Below, piece by piece: positions 1 through 10,650 of a stretch of DNA of 64,000 bases. The notes beneath the pieces were generated by a model. That model made no database searches. It was not told the origin of the DNA and saw nothing but the letters and a program-made list of their open reading frames with translations. Positions within the stretch are counted from its first letter, which is position 1; every line of letters begins with the position of its first letter. Where the stretch lies: NCBI GenBank assembly GCA_964035575.1, contig OZ037857.1:868001-932000 (forward strand). Reading direction: 5' to 3'. A program made the position numbers and the translations under genes. Origin of the DNA: Rhynchopus sp. YZ270_cl-10. Its lineage: Eukaryota; Euglenozoa; Diplonemea; Diplonemida; Diplonemidae.

Positions 1-3000
1 AACCGTGGCGCCCACCTCGTGTGATATGGTGGGTGCAGCGGACTGGCTTCCCACCATAGCGCAGGACACGTGGGCGTCGTCCAACCTGAAACTGCCCCCG
101 GACAACCGGAACACGTTTGGTCGTTACATTGTATGTGTGCTGATGAAGGACGGCACAAGGTACCACGCTATGAACGTCGGGAACGATGTGGAAGGAGGTG
201 GGTCGGGCTACTTCCAACAGGGCTTGGTCGCAGAGGCACTCAGTGTGCAGCTCGAAAACCCGCAGTTCGTGCCTGCGTTCAACCGTTTCTCGATATTCAA
301 CGAGTCTGTCTTCAAGGCGTTCCCGAGCACGCCCTCGGTGTCGTCCATATCAAGCTTCCGCTCCTATTCAGAAATATCGGTTGACAAACGTCTGCGCATC
401 CAAGCCACGTTGCAGCGTTTGGGGGTGACCGTTCCGTACGGGACAGGCAAGGTGTGGATTGTACCGTGCCCCGTGCCCGGGTCGAAGCAGGACCTTTACT
501 GCGAGAACGATGCCTCCTTCGACAAGGACCCGCCGTACCTCTTGGAGGGGGAGACGTGCCAGAAGCTCCAGCTCGGCACGGCAGTCTTTGATGTCTCGCT
601 TGTGTCGGGGTGTGCGAACGAGTACGGCTGTGGGATGAAGATCCGTGCGAAGCTGCAGAATTTTGTGTTCACCTCGCAGCCTGTGTGGACGAACGTTGCG
701 ACGCACCAGACCGACGAGATCAAGATCCAGCCGTCATTTTTATGCCTGAGCGGGCGTGCCTGCACACTGCGCATGACGTCGTCCTACTTGGGTGTGCATG
801 AGGGAGCCCCCACAGGGAGGGTCGAGCTGAGCTACGCCTACAATACATCGAGCTTGAAGTCTGGCGTGCCCGGTGCGGGTGTGATCAACTGGCAGCAAGG
901 CGGGGTCATCAGAATCGACTTCGTCCCCGTCCTCGATCCACAGGTACTAGAGCTGCAGGTCGGGATCCTTGCGAAGATAGAAGGGAATAACCTTGAGTTT
1001 CCTTCGTCCCTTGTCATCAAGACTGTGTTTGCGCAGCAGATCGAAATTCTGGATTTGATACCAAAGGACACAGTAACGAAGGCGTTGCGCGCGAACCGTA
1101 TCCCCGCAGACTCCTGGCAGCCAGAGGCAGGGGGCTACGTGGAGGCAAACCTTCCCTACATCCTGATCTTCTCGGTCAAGGACCCCGACGGGCTTCTGAT
1201 GGAGGACCTCTCGAACTACAACTGCCACATCGAGCTCCACACCAACGCAGCAGGGAACTCGCTGCTCGACGCCTCTCACGACTCCATCACACTCTTTCCA
1301 CAGGATCTGACTGTGAAACGGCTTTCAACCCCAGCGCTCCTCCAGGGCTGGAGCCACCCAACAGTCTTCTCACTGAAGTTCCGTGTTCTCAACAACCTCG
1401 GCTGTGGGCGGTGGAATCCGTGCGTTTTAAATGTGACTCTTTCTCCAAAAAAGAGTGCCTCGATACCGACTGTGCATGCAGGAGTTACAGTATCCATCAG
1501 GGTGCCTGCCACGACTATAGAGGTCAGCACAACCTCGACGCGTGTGGAGCTGGGGACAGGTATTGATGTGTTTGCGGTGCCGGGGGTGCCATCCGTTGAT
1601 GGCTTTCTTGTTGATGAGTTTCATTCGGGTGATATTTATGCATGGCTGTTTGGTCCGAAGCCTGTGAACAATGGTGCTGTACGTGGTGGTGCGACACTTA
1701 CGAAGGAGTCAGGTGGGCAGTCTCCACGGCTACACAGCGACGGCAGGTGGGGGTCACAGTGGGTGTTGCGCACCACGCAACCTTGTGTGCACTGCGAGGT
1801 AACGTTCCACAGCACGGCAGGTGCCGGGCCCGACCCTGGGGAGACGTTCTCCGGCACGAAGTACGGCATGCTGAACATCACCTTCCTGAGCGACGCTGTC
1901 GACGTGAACTGCCCCGACACAATAGAGCTCCCCTACTACGAGGCGAACACTGCGCTACTCGACATCAACGTCACTGCAGTCAACGCCTTCCTCAGGCTCT
2001 CTGCGTGGCCGCTGTGGAAGGTGCGGCTGGTTCCTATCCTGAACCCCAACTTCAAAATATTTGGAAATTTGAACCAAGTTATGGACAAAGGTCTTGCACA
2101 GTTTCAGTCTCTCTACTTCGTCGGCAAGTTTGAGCCAGATTATGTCGTCAAGATGCAGTTTGAGACAACATCAGAGGTGTATGATCCGTTGCAAGAGGGG
2201 TCCGTTCTCTCGCATACAAAGGCGATGGTGTGCAACGTGTCGCTGACGCTGAAGAAGCAGCAGAACCCACTCCAGCAGGTGCGCCGCCTCGTGCTCCCAG
2301 AGACGCAGTGCGACAGCAATGCGTGCCATGTGATGTCGTCTACGTCCACCTTCTTGACCATTGGCTTTCCACTGCACGTCGAGCGCCTTGCTTCCTCTGG
2401 ATGGGTGCCAGACACGGGTGACTACAACCTGACTATCGGGGTGGAGTCCGACCTCCGGCCCCGGCTTGTTGAGAGCTGGACCTGTCTGCAGGATACACAG
2501 ACATGCATTTCCGCACCTCTCACAGTCCCTTCCATCCACAAGAATATCACGATGGAGTCTGAGGATGGTGTTAATGTGACACTCTCGCATGGCTCCCCTA
2601 CGTTGCGGTTCGCTTCTCGTATGGAACAAGGTGGTGATGGAAATGTGTTGATCCGGCGTGGCAAAGGCGAGGTGACTGTGATGTTGAGTGGAAAGGGTGT
2701 GTCGCTGAGTCCTGTGCGTGAGGCTGCTTTCTCTGTGTGCATGCTGGCGCCCGGGAGTGCGGTGGAGGAGAACCAGATGTTTCACGTGCTTATCGCATGC
2801 CAGAAGATCCTCTTCACTTTGCAGAGTCACTCTGTCCCGAGCTACGCTATCCAGCTCTTCCAGAAAACACGTCTCCCAGCAGTCCTGTTGCCAGGGGTCG
2901 GGAGCGAATGTGGCCCAGAGGCAACAGAGCTGAAGTTCTCCATCTACCTGGTGTACCGCTTCAACAACGGCCCTCTGCTCATTGAGAGTGGGGCAAAGAA

Positions 3001-6000
3001 TATCACAAGGTTTGAGGTCACGACCACGGCAAGGCAGGTGCTAGTGGATGCAGCTGATAAGAAGCACAGCGGGCTGTCGCTGAGCTTCCCCCAAGGTGAC
3101 CAAGAGCCCGGTGTGCACGTTGGCTTCTACGGACTGGATGAGCTCTCAACAGCTGTGTCCGTCTCCGCGCCTGGAATCCCTGGGACAGCAACGAAGACAA
3201 AGTTCGTCTGGAAGATGAGCAACGCAACAGGAGACAGAGTGGTCCTCTCGTCACCCACCTCAGACGACGCATGCTTCACACGCTCGACGCGCAAGAAGCT
3301 ACGTAACTCGTACCTTTATACAGCAACGAACGCAGGGCGTGGCTGGGAGCTCTCGAAGGGCGTTGTGGTGGGGGTCCCTTTCCCATTGCAGATCCGCGTA
3401 GTCACAGCGAACGGAGACCGTGCATACTCGCAGCCAAACTCACTGGTGAAAATTGAGCTGAAGACAGGCACGACATGCACTGATCAATCTGCGCGACGCA
3501 TCCAAGTCAACAACGAGAACGGGGTTTTGGTGCAGAAGGATGCGCGGACGAGGTTTGGGCAGGTCACCGTGTGGGTGACTCTCTTCAACCCCTGCACAAA
3601 CTGCGTTCTGACTGCGACGCTGTGCTTCTACGGGGCGTCGTTGGGTGAGTGTCTCTCGCAGCCGACTCTTGAGCCGCCTTCAATGTCGAAGCGTTCCGCC
3701 TCCACAGCGGAGTTCTCCACCCTTGTGCAGACACCTCCGATACAGGCAGGCATCGAGTACCAGAAGCTGCCAGCGCACACGCACAACACAGGCACTGCGA
3801 TTCAGGTGCTGGTGTCTCCCGTGGTGGTCCTTCCGGGTGGGTGGACGCAACATCCACCTGGTCTGAAGGAGGGTGACTTCAGGCCTCAGATGACGTCGTC
3901 GTGGCAGGACACATCGCCAGGTGCACTGCGCTACGGGAACGGTGGCTTTCTGCACCCAGGAACATCTGTGTGCGGGATCCCTGAGACGCCGCAGTACCCT
4001 TCTAGGTTTGTTGCAGGCACGCAGCACCCGAACGGGTCTGTGTTCTTCGAGGTGTCGTACCTGCGGCCGTGCTCTGCATGCACGTTGTATGTGACGTACC
4101 TTAACAGCAAGTTTGCGATCAGAGAGAACGGCGGTGGTGCTGTGGTCTCATTCCGTGTGTCGACGTGCAGTCAAGGGTGGCTCATGAAGACAGTCAAGAG
4201 TACGACGCAGGTCCGCAACCCTTTCACAGTCTCGCTCATACGTGTAGATGCAGGGCACGTCCCGACATGGAGTGGGAACGTGCCTGCAAATCTGTCCGTC
4301 ACAGAGCGGTCGGGGAACGGGTTCGGTGGCAACATCGCCATCGAGGCAAGGTCTGGCGACGTGTCGCACGCTATCAACGGGATTGCCACGATACGTCTGA
4401 CCTTTTCGCGTGCATGTTGGTACTGCCGTGTCAGCGCGGGGTATCTAGGTGCGGACATAAGCGTTACTTCGAAGCCTGCGAAGTATGTCGTGACGTCGGC
4501 AGCGCTGCCCAGTACGCTGCACACCACCACATCAGAAACTACGACACTGCTCTACAACGGGTACCTTGCGGACGACTCAGGCGACAAGGCCGTTGTGGCT
4601 GGGGGACCGTCGATCCTGAACTTCCAGTCGGACTATCTCAGACACTACGTGAAACCGTCTTTTGTGACGCTTGCCCCTGTTGTGTCGAATGTGTCGTCCG
4701 CAATCAGGCAAACCGCTGAGGGTCTTGTCTCACTGTCTGTGTCACGCGACGGTGCGTTGGTGGAGCTTGCCTCTGGATTTGACGTCATCGACGGCAGCCC
4801 CTCCGGTGCGCTCATGATTACAGTGTCGAAGGGCCCCATCTCGAAGTACACACCGTCACTGCAGTTCGAGGGGCAGCCTTTGGGGATCGAAATGATTGAC
4901 GGCGCTGCGTTGCAGAAGTTTGACTGGCTGACGGAGGCGTCGATCATGCTGGTGGGCGATGGGAACGCTGTGACGGTGCTGTCAGGGGAGACACGCACTG
5001 TGGTAGTGTCGTTTGCAGGGAAGACGGACTTTGTGCACACACCGCAGCGGTACTTTACTTCTGTAGCGGAGCAGAAGGAGATGTTCCTCAAGGTGACATA
5101 CGACTGTTCGCGTTGTGTGAATTGCATTGTGCAGGGCGAGACGAACCTTACGCTCAACACCCGTGGGCAGGCGAACCTGACCTTCACAGTCTCTGTGGGT
5201 GGCGGCTCCTGCCTCATGGAGGTCGTGCCACCAGCAGACTACCCACGCACACCTGCGTCCGCCTTTGCGCCCTCCAGCATCGAGCTCATTGTTGTTCTCC
5301 CGGCCATCACGAACTGGTACTGGGAGAGCTCCGACAACTTCCACATCCTGGGAGGCAGGCGTTCCTCTGTTGGTGCGCGTGTGATAGCACACACGATGCG
5401 TCACCTGCTCCTGCGTGGCTGGTCGCAGGGACGCATGGTATTCAGCAACCCCTACTTCGACAAAGACGCACTCAACGTGCAGTTCACGACCTACCCACCG
5501 GGATGCTTCGTGGTCATGCAGAAGAGTCTGAGTGGGTACAACTTCAACATCACAGGGCACTTCCTCCCGGGGCCGTGCCTCATCTCTGCGCTCTCGGGTC
5601 TTCCCAGCGGGACAAAGGGAACCCAATCGCTTGACGTCGAATCTGCAAACGTTGAAACAGTACGGGTCAAGCCGCAGATAGGTCACAAAGGGGATATGTA
5701 CAATGTGTCCCACATGGATGTCCCGCTTGGTAATGGGAAGGTCGGGGTGGCGACGGGGCGAGCAGTAGAGTTGACTGTGTTTGCGATGAACGCGGACGGT
5801 GTCGTGGCAGAGGGCGACTTTGCAACAGAGGTGCGGTGGGTCATCTCACGTGAGGTGACGAAGCTGGGAAAGATCACACGGTCGTGGCTGAACACCACAA
5901 CCACGGTACGCAACGGGGTGGCAACGATGACAGTGACACCCGAAGACGACACACGCGAGGTCGAGTGTTGCACACAGCAACAAACCTCACCTGCCTGCAC

Positions 6001-7828
6001 GTTGTGCCCTACATGCTGCAGCATCAACCCAACCTCAGCACATACCCCATGGTTGATGCAGCTCCTCGCAATCAAGGACAACGTTGTTGTGGCCGATGTT
6101 TTCCTCGGCGAGCTTCACGTGGTTTCATGGCCAAAGAAGGTACAAGTTAACGTTTTGCAGCAAAATACGTGGACCGACATTACTACAGGGTCGTACAACG
6201 TCCTGGTGGGCTACATGATATCCCTGGCCTTGGTGCTGACGGATACCAAAGGTGTGCTGCCCGACTACAATGGGGAGAACGCAGTCACCCATGCGACTCT
6301 CCAGCCGAATGAGGAGCCCTGCTCTCAGGAGGGCTGGCCGGGGTCTGAGTCGTGCACAACGTTTGCGCTGGACACAGCATGTGTGGACCGTCTGCCGCCA
6401 CCCTGCGCAACCTCGTGGACCACGTTGAACAATGCGAACTCCAGCCTGCGCGTACGCATCGTGAACGGTGTTTCATTCATCCACAACCTCAGCATCGTGC
6501 GTGGCGGTCTGCAACGCTTCCTGGTCACGACAGACTGGGGGGAGCTGCTGCACTCGGATATGCTGTTCGTCAAATCCGTCTCACACTTCACCGTGCAGGT
6601 GTCTAAGGTTGTGTCCTCCCCCTGCGTGGGGAACATGGGCCTGCAGGATGTGAACAGCTTTGGCTGCCCCCTGCCAGAGCAGTTCTTCGATGCAAAGCAC
6701 CTTCGAGATGGCAAGTCGTCGCTGTCGTCGCTGACGATGGAGTTGAAACGGTTGACGCCTGGGGCAGGGTTTGATTTGTCCATTGCGGTGGTGGGGAGCG
6801 ATGCGAAGATCCTTGCCTCGCTGAGCCCTGATGCGTACATGCAGGTTCGCGCTAAGTGCGAGGCATCCCCTCTGGCCTTCGCCTTCCACGCACCGCACAG
6901 CCCTGGCAACGTTGTGGATGGGCACATCGCCAAGGTCGTGGACGGTGTTGCCACGTGGCAGAACATCAGCATGACAGGGTACTGCGCAGTGACGCTGCTT
7001 ACGGTGACCTGCGTCAACCCCAACAACAGCCTTGACACCTTCCACGGCAAGTACATGAGCTTCAACACCTTTGAGCTGGGATCGCCTACACTGTTGTCTT
7101 CTGCACCACCGCCAACACCGGCACCGACACCATCTCCACCAGAGGCATTTGTGTTCCCAACCGCACAGCTGCGACTCACAGGGACGGACGTGACTGTGGT
7201 AAAAGGCATCTTCAAGCAAGCGTGGGAGGCAGACTTCGTTGAGCGCCTTGGCATTGTGGTTGAGGTGCTTCTCGACTGGATCTGCGTTGTGCCGAAGGGG
7301 GAGGTGGTACCGGCACCGACCTTGGCGACCACAGGCGCTGCTGTGGTCACACCGATGCCGACAGTAGATTTGACCGCACCGCTCATTGCCACGAACCTTA
7401 AGCGGGACAGCGCTGCGTGCGAGTTGTTGGCTTCGGATGGGGCTGTGAAGCGCCCTGCACATCGCGAAGGTGATGCGTTAGTGAGCGTGGCAGAGTGCAC
7501 TTTGAGCGCACTGCGGTGTGACATTGCCCTCGAGTTCCGTGTGAAAGGTGAGCTCACGAAGATGGACCTAAACCGAGTGGTGCAGGGGGTTGTCACCACG
7601 GAGTCGAACTTCCGGAAGCTGGTAAGCAGCAAGGGCACCCTCATGACCATTGATGTCTACGTGCCCGGTATCACAGGTGTCGAAGGGATGAACGAAACCT
7701 ACGCAAACGAGACCGCAACACCAGACGAAAGCTTCGATCTTCCCCCCATAGAGGCAAGCAGTTCACCATCTCTTCATCAACTCCTCGGAATGGCGTTCCT
7801 GGGATGCGTCGCGTCTGTTGTGTTGTGA
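1..7828 (+). CDS. Giant surface protein, GPI-anchor-like C terminus (5' end outside window)
   Basis: The reading frame is open from the first bases of the window, so the true start lies upstream; at least 2608 codons are present and end in TGA. I do not recognise the family. Visible are many N-glycosylation sequons and beta-strand-rich segments. A recurring module ends in a Cys-x-x-Cys pair followed by hydrophobic/Tyr residues: QPCVHCEV near residue 593, NPCTNCVL near 1195, RPCSACTL near 1354, RACWYCRV near 1470 and RCVNCIV near 1702, with weaker versions near 252 and 771. A short Pro/Thr linker (PTPAPTPSPP) lies near residue 2370. The last 20 or so residues are hydrophobic (LLGMAFLGCVASVVL) with no basic tail, as in a GPI-attachment signal. 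I infer an adhesin-like extracellular protein; no enzymatic motif was seen. The coding call is secure, the function unknown. Confidence 0.9.
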   Translation, partial: TVAPTSCDMVGAADWLPTIAQDTWASSNLKLPPDNRNTFGRYIVCVLMKDGTRYHAMNVGNDVEGGGSGYFQQGLVAEALSVQLENPQFVPAFNRFSIFNESVFKAFPSTPSVSSISSFRSYSEISVDKRLRIQATLQRLGVTVPYGTGKVWIVPCPVPGSKQDLYCENDASFDKDPPYLLEGETCQKLQLGTAVFDVSLVSGCANEYGCGMKIRAKLQNFVFTSQPVWTNVATHQTDEIKIQPSFLCLSGRACTLRMTSSYLGVHEGAPTGRVELSYAYNTSSLKSGVPGAGVINWQQGGVIRIDFVPVLDPQVLELQVGILAKIEGNNLEFPSSLVIKTVFAQQIEILDLIPKDTVTKALRANRIPADSWQPEAGGYVEANLPYILIFSVKDPDGLLMEDLSNYNCHIELHTNAAGNSLLDASHDSITLFPQDLTVKRLSTPALLQGWSHPTVFSLKFRVLNNLGCGRWNPCVLNVTLSPKKSASIPTVHAGVTVSIRVPATTIEVSTTSTRVELGTGIDVFAVPGVPSVDGFLVDEFHSGDIYAWLFGPKPVNNGAVRGGATLTKESGGQSPRLHSDGRWGSQWVLRTTQPCVHCEVTFHSTAGAGPDPGETFSGTKYGMLNITFLSDAVDVNCPDTIELPYYEANTALLDINVTAVNAFLRLSAWPLWKVRLVPILNPNFKIFGNLNQVMDKGLAQFQSLYFVGKFEPDYVVKMQFETTSEVYDPLQEGSVLSHTKAMVCNVSLTLKKQQNPLQQVRRLVLPETQCDSNACHVMSSTSTFLTIGFPLHVERLASSGWVPDTGDYNLTIGVESDLRPRLVESWTCLQDTQTCISAPLTVPSIHKNITMESEDGVNVTLSHGSPTLRFASRMEQGGDGNVLIRRGKGEVTVMLSGKGVSLSPVREAAFSVCMLAPGSAVEENQMFHVLIACQKILFTLQSHSVPSYAIQLFQKTRLPAVLLPGVGSECGPEATELKFSIYLVYRFNNGPLLIESGAKNITRFEVTTTARQVLVDAADKKHSGLSLSFPQGDQEPGVHVGFYGLDELSTAVSVSAPGIPGTATKTKFVWKMSNATGDRVVLSSPTSDDACFTRSTRKKLRNSYLYTATNAGRGWELSKGVVVGVPFPLQIRVVTANGDRAYSQPNSLVKIELKTGTTCTDQSARRIQVNNENGVLVQKDARTRFGQVTVWVTLFNPCTNCVLTATLCFYGASLGECLSQPTLEPPSMSKRSASTAEFSTLVQTPPIQAGIEYQKLPAHTHNTGTAIQVLVSPVVVLPGGWTQHPPGLKEGDFRPQMTSSWQDTSPGALRYGNGGFLHPGTSVCGIPETPQYPSRFVAGTQHPNGSVFFEVSYLRPCSACTLYVTYLNSKFAIRENGGGAVVSFRVSTCSQGWLMKTVKSTTQVRNPFTVSLIRVDAGHVPTWSGNVPANLSVTERSGNGFGGNIAIEARSGDVSHAINGIATIRLTFSRACWYCRVSAGYLGADISVTSKPAKYVVTSAALPSTLHTTTSETTTLLYNGYLADDSGDKAVVAGGPSILNFQSDYLRHYVKPSFVTLAPVVSNVSSAIRQTAEGLVSLSVSRDGALVELASGFDVIDGSPSGALMITVSKGPISKYTPSLQFEGQPLGIEMIDGAALQKFDWLTEASIMLVGDGNAVTVLSGETRTVVVSFAGKTDFVHTPQRYFTSVAEQKEMFLKVTYDCSRCVNCIVQGETNLTLNTRGQANLTFTVSVGGGSCLMEVVPPADYPRTPASAFAPSSIELIVVLPAITNWYWESSDNFHILGGRRSSVGARVIAHTMRHLLLRGWSQGRMVFSNPYFDKDALNVQFTTYPPGCFVVMQKSLSGYNFNITGHFLPGPCLISALSGLPSGTKGTQSLDVESANVETVRVKPQIGHKGDMYNVSHMDVPLGNGKVGVATGRAVELTVFAMNADGVVAEGDFATEVRWVISREVTKLGKITRSWLNTTTTVRNGVATMTVTPEDDTREVECCTQQQTSPACTLCPTCCSINPTSAHTPWLMQLLAIKDNVVVADVFLGELHVVSWPKKVQVNVLQQNTWTDITTGSYNVLVGYMISLALVLTDTKGVLPDYNGENAVTHATLQPNEEPCSQEGWPGSESCTTFALDTACVDRLPPPCATSWTTLNNANSSLRVRIVNGVSFIHNLSIVRGGLQRFLVTTDWGELLHSDMLFVKSVSHFTVQVSKVVSSPCVGNMGLQDVNSFGCPLPEQFFDAKHLRDGKSSLSSLTMELKRLTPGAGFDLSIAVVGSDAKILASLSPDAYMQVRAKCEASPLAFAFHAPHSPGNVVDGHIAKVVDGVATWQNISMTGYCAVTLLTVTCVNPNNSLDTFHGKYMSFNTFELGSPTLLSSAPPPTPAPTPSPPEAFVFPTAQLRLTGTDVTVVKGIFKQAWEADFVERLGIVVEVLLDWICVVPKGEVVPAPTLATTGAAVVTPMPTVDLTAPLIATNLKRDSAACELLASDGAVKRPAHREGDALVSVAECTLSALRCDIALEFRVKGELTKMDLNRVVQGVVTTESNFRKLVSSKGTLMTIDVYVPGITGVEGMNETYANETATPDESFDLPPIEASSSPSLHQLLGMAFLGCVASVVL

Positions 7829-8657
7829 GGGAAAGGGGTAATGGGGTTGAGAGGGGAGTGGTTCTCTTTGTTCTGTTGTGGTTCGACAACTCTGGTTTAT
7901 TTGTGTTTGGAGTTTTTTTTTTTAGTTGTGAAAATCCCATATTTTTGTTACACCAGCCGTAAGGCGAAGGTGTAAGGGATGCCTTTTTTTTTTCTTCTTC
8001 TCTGGTTGGGTTGGCAACCCTGTCCAACTGGATGAAACCTCTTGGAAAAAAGCAAAAGGGGGAAAAATACTTTGCGCGACCCATGTGATACCACCTGATT
8101 TTGAACAAGCAGCAAAGACCCCCCAACAGCCTCCAAATGTCCTCAAACGCGCTTCAAAATCAGGTGGTGATAGACACTAATTTAAGAATCTTCCTCCCAG
8201 TATGTGTCATGGTCTTGTTTATAACCCACTGTTCTTGCTTCATGATCTTTTTGATGGGTGTACCTGTAGGGCATAATGTCATCTTTCAGGTTTTCATTTT
8301 TGTTCTCATTGTATGTGGTTCGAGATTCCTCTTGAACCCAGAACGCACTCAGAGGTGTGTTCGGTTGTGAGTGCTCAACCATGCGAAAACGAAAGCCACA
8401 GAAGAAAGGTATCTGCAATTCAATGTGCTTCCGCGCTCGAATCGCCTCTTACTCCACCAACTCCTCCTCCCAGCCAAAAAAGAGAAAAAGCGTCTTTTCC
8501 AGGTGCGCAGATTTTTTTATTTTTGGCCAAAATACTGACAATGATAGAGTTAAAAAAAACGACTTTTTTCTTCCAAATATTTATCTACTATTAGCATTTA
8601 CACCACCACTACATTGCCACCACCACTACCACCTCCAAGGGGACGAGCTACTTCAAG
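7829..8657. other. Intergenic region after the giant surface gene
   Basis: No convincing gene is seen. The stretch is T-rich and holds one small inverted-repeat element (8090-8168). A pyrimidine/CA-rich run at about 8595-8640 may supply a trans-splice acceptor for the next gene; candidate AGs are at 8593-8594 and 8638-8639. Confidence 0.6.
8090..8168. repeat. 79-bp inverted-repeat element, ACCACCTGATTTT ends
   Basis: The ends ACCACCTGATTTTGA and TCAAAATCAGGTGGT are inverted copies of each other. They are flanked on both sides by GAT, a possible 3-bp target duplication. The outer 13 bases match the ends of the element at 55084-55202, although the interiors differ. Confidence 0.6.
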
Positions 8658-10388
8658 ATGGACCCCAGCGGCACCCCTGTCCCAAGCAGCGTGAGTCTGC
8701 ATAGTTACGAAAGCATTGGAAAGGACACGGGGGTGCAACATGCCCCTGCCCCAAGCCAGCCGAACAGTGCTGTCTCGTTCTCCGCTGTTGTTGAGCACGT
8801 GTCGCATGCCTCTCACTCGGAGACGGTGGAGACACCGCAGCTGCAGCCCGCAGCAGACATGCAGCAGACGCAGCAGACTCAGGCACCTTCCGACACATCT
8901 GAGGACATCCGTGCGAACAAGGAGGAGGACTTCCAGAACGCAATGCAGTTTATGAACTCTCTGCAGTTCGTAGGCGACATGACGCGTGCAAAGGGTGCAC
9001 CCCTGCTCGACACCATAAAGCAGGCTGGCCCTGCCTCAGGCCTGTCCCCACAGCGCGCTGCGCGGATCCACGACAGCCATCTCCGAGAGCTGAGCCACGC
9101 ACCGTCCTTCCCCCCCGGCCCCCCGCAGATGATGACGCCACCGATCCCTGAGGTGTCGAACGCAGCGACGCTGCAGTTCCAGGAAGGGTATCTGATGCGT
9201 GAGATGCAGGAGCTGCAGGCGAGGAGGGTGCAGTCGAGCGGCGGCATTGTGGATGAGACGATCCGGTCGAATCTGCGGGCAGCGGGGGAGGCGTCGCAGA
9301 TCTTTGAGAAGTACGGGCTATTGGACCAGCAGGCAGGACCGCAGCTGCTTCACGAGGTGTCTGTACGGAAGTCACTGTCGCCTTTGTACGAATGCAGCCA
9401 GTCTCCACTGCGGTCGTACTCGACGGTGTCGGCGTCGCTCAAGCACCGCATGGTGATCGAAGAGGAGACGTCGCGTGTCATTGCCAAGAGCGCTGACTTC
9501 TGCAACCTCCTCGAACTCACCCTCGGTGACGACTACAAAAAGAAGAAGAAGAAGGACGACGGCAGCCTCGACCTCCGCTCCCTCGCCCCCACCATGGCCG
9601 CCTCCTCCGAAGCCGTCGCCCGCGTCGCTGTTGAGAACGCCATCAGATCACTTCCCAGTTGGGGCGGCCCTGACGCCTCCTCCATCAACCAAGACCCACT
9701 CCTCCAGCAAGCAATGCTTGAGGCGTTGTGCGTCAAGAAGGATGCTGTGGGGTCGTGGGAACCGGACAAAAAGGTTTTGAAGAGTTTCAAGAAGACGACT
9801 GATGCTGCGTTGCAGGTGATGTTGGAGCGGCAGTCTGTTGTGATCAATGCGGAGGAGGAGACGCACCGGAGTAGGATTGAGTCTTTGAGGGAGCAAGAGT
9901 TTGAGCACATTAAGCAGTACAGTGTTGTGGAGGAGGCGCGGGCGTGGGATGAGGCTGTGCGGGGGGAGGTGAGCCGCAAGCGGCAAGCGATTGCCGATGC
10001 TGTTGCACAGCACAGAGAGGCTGAGGCAGCTGCAGCCTCCACCTCTGGACCATCATGCAAATCTCCACGCGCAGCATCCGTGAAGCTTCCCCTCAAGCAC
10101 GACCACAGCTCTGTGGACCCAACTGAACTCACCCACTGGCTCATAGGCAAAGGCTGGTCACCCAACGAGGCTGCCGCCTTCGCCCTGCAATCCTGCGTCG
10201 AAGCTGATGAACGATTCGCTGCAGCCGTTGCAGCCTCAGCACCATCCCCTCAACACACCTTCCTCCCACAAGCAGAGTTCCAACCTGGCGCACCACCCAC
10301 AGAAGAACTCCGCCTTGGGGATGGCTGGGTAAGAAAGGAAGAACGTCTCCAGGACGGCACCTCCCTCTTCAACTGGGTTCGTGAGTGA
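8658..10388 (+). CDS. Hypothetical protein, 576 aa, charged and helix-rich
   Basis: An ATG-initiated frame of 576 codons with high-GC codon use, in contrast to the AT-rich flanks. I do not recognise it. The first 90 residues are Ser/Pro/Gln-rich and probably disordered. Residues 90-300 contain amphipathic helices. A run of six lysines (YKKKKKKDD) lies near residue 295. Residues 370-460 (EEETHRSRIESLREQEFEHIKQ and following) look like a coiled coil. Residues about 480-520 (THWLIGKGWSPNEAAAFAL) faintly resemble a UBA-like helical module, which I would not rely on. There is no signal peptide or membrane segment, so a cytosolic or nuclear location is likely. The stop codon overlaps a GTGAGT at 10383-10388 that could be a splice donor, so a further 3' exon is not excluded. 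Confidence 0.85.
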   Translation: MDPSGTPVPSSVSLHSYESIGKDTGVQHAPAPSQPNSAVSFSAVVEHVSHASHSETVETPQLQPAADMQQTQQTQAPSDTSEDIRANKEEDFQNAMQFMNSLQFVGDMTRAKGAPLLDTIKQAGPASGLSPQRAARIHDSHLRELSHAPSFPPGPPQMMTPPIPEVSNAATLQFQEGYLMREMQELQARRVQSSGGIVDETIRSNLRAAGEASQIFEKYGLLDQQAGPQLLHEVSVRKSLSPLYECSQSPLRSYSTVSASLKHRMVIEEETSRVIAKSADFCNLLELTLGDDYKKKKKKDDGSLDLRSLAPTMAASSEAVARVAVENAIRSLPSWGGPDASSINQDPLLQQAMLEALCVKKDAVGSWEPDKKVLKSFKKTTDAALQVMLERQSVVINAEEETHRSRIESLREQEFEHIKQYSVVEEARAWDEAVRGEVSRKRQAIADAVAQHREAEAAAASTSGPSCKSPRAASVKLPLKHDHSSVDPTELTHWLIGKGWSPNEAAAFALQSCVEADERFAAAVAASAPSPQHTFLPQAEFQPGAPPTEELRLGDGWVRKEERLQDGTSLFNWVRE

Positions 10389-10622
10389 AAACTTAACTCC
10401 ATTTTCTAAAAAAACATTAGGCTTGTTTGCACTTTCAACCGTTTTTGTTGTATTTTTGTATTCCACCCCATCCCCATCCTAGATTGTACGTAGTATTTCA
10501 AAAATAAAAAAATGGCAAAAATCCAAGAATGTCAATATTTAAAAAAAAACGAACCTCCTCCTCCGTCTGCTCATTATACCTACCTCTTGCCTCCTCACCT
10601 TACCCGAAACAAATCCTTTTTC

Positions 10623-10624
10623 AG
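10623..10624 (+). promoter_or_regulatory. Predicted trans-splice acceptor AG for the Cys-rich gene
   Basis: The AG lies 26 nt before the ATG at 10651 and follows a long pyrimidine-rich stretch (10556-10622). This matches the layout upstream of the other genes here. The assignment depends on the euglenozoan inference. Confidence 0.5.
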
Positions 10625-10650
10625 AGCCCTTTTTTTCTCAAAACATAACA

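Noticed and set aside
6325-7650. 441-codon minus-strand frame under the giant surface gene
   Set aside because: Lies inside a long, well-supported coding frame and has no recognisable domain.
7829-7970. In-frame continuation after the TGA of the giant surface gene as a second read-through case
   Set aside because: The 46 open codons are T- and G-rich like the UTR and lack a stop-transfer or tail, unlike the case at 53761.
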